Source: a bacterium (lineage in GTDB: Bacteria; Patescibacteriota; Microgenomatia; Levybacterales; UBA12049). From it: 5,729 nucleotides of DNA. A program made the position numbers and the translations under genes. The notes beneath the pieces were generated by a model. That model was not told where the DNA came from. It saw only the letters and a list, made by a program, of their open reading frames with translations, and searched no databases. Below, piece by piece: positions 5,716 to 5,729 of this stretch. Location: positions 1 to 5,729 of the forward strand of contig JAKAEF010000070.1 of the NCBI GenBank assembly GCA_021820025.1, written 5' to 3'. Positions within the stretch are counted from its first letter, which is position 1. Every line of letters begins with the position of its first letter.

Positions 5716-5729
5716 ATGGTAATAGAACA
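5716..5729 (+). CDS. Start of an unidentified gene, 3'-truncated
   Basis: ATG at 5716 follows AAAGGA (5703-5708) with 7-nt spacing, 42 nt after the argF stop. Only four codons (Met-Val-Ile-Glu) are in the window, far too few for identification. No convincing terminator lies between argF and this start, so it may belong to the same unit. An arginine-, carbamoyl-phosphate- or carbamate-related enzyme would fit the context, but that is a guess. Confidence 0.6.

Overview
This window is an AT-rich bacterial segment, read throughout on the + strand, that is mostly an arginine-metabolism cluster. In order it holds: the 3' part of a kinase-fold protein gene (1-783); a sigma70-type promoter (792-820) with a short repeat-bearing leader; a guanidino-group hydrolase of the arginine dihydrolase / DDAH-like family (871-1656); a second sigma70-type promoter (1661-1689) driving a roughly 300-nt untranslated leader that is a T-box riboswitch with a terminator; then argH (2000-3355), argG (3358-4608) and argF (4648-5673). 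The first codons of another gene start at 5716 and run off the edge.

argH-argG-argF looks like one transcription unit: argH and argG are 2 nt apart, argG and argF 39 nt apart, and no clear terminator separates them. The T-box is the best-supported regulatory element. Its antiterminator (AAGCG, the 7-nt bulge UGGCACC, ACGG, loop, CCGU, CGCUU) is perfectly paired. The 3' half of that structure is also the 5' foot of an 18-bp terminator followed by eight T's, so the two folds exclude each other. A C in the variable position of UGGN predicts a tRNA with discriminator base G. A possible AGG (Arg) specifier lies at 1791-1793, but Stem I does not match the textbook consensus well.

Metabolically, ArgF, ArgG and ArgH convert ornithine to arginine through citrulline and argininosuccinate. 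No ornithine-synthesis genes are visible. The hydrolase next door could return arginine to ornithine with release of ammonia, making an arginine/ornithine loop like the cyanobacterial ornithine-ammonia cycle. However, this protein has Asp where the family normally has its catalytic His, so its activity is uncertain. The hydrolase has its own promoter outside T-box control, whereas the biosynthetic genes should switch on only when charged tRNA is scarce.

A short repeat family built on CTTCAC/GAAG (shared 14-mer CCTTCACCGCAGAA) lies just before the hydrolase gene and again inside the 3' end of argF, so it brackets the arginine block. At the argF end it encodes an unusual C-terminal tail.

The taxon cannot be fixed from sequence alone. 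Low GC, AGGAG-type ribosome binding sites and a transcription-attenuating T-box suggest a Gram-positive-like or candidate-phylum (Patescibacteria/Chloroflexi-like) bacterium. This is inference only.
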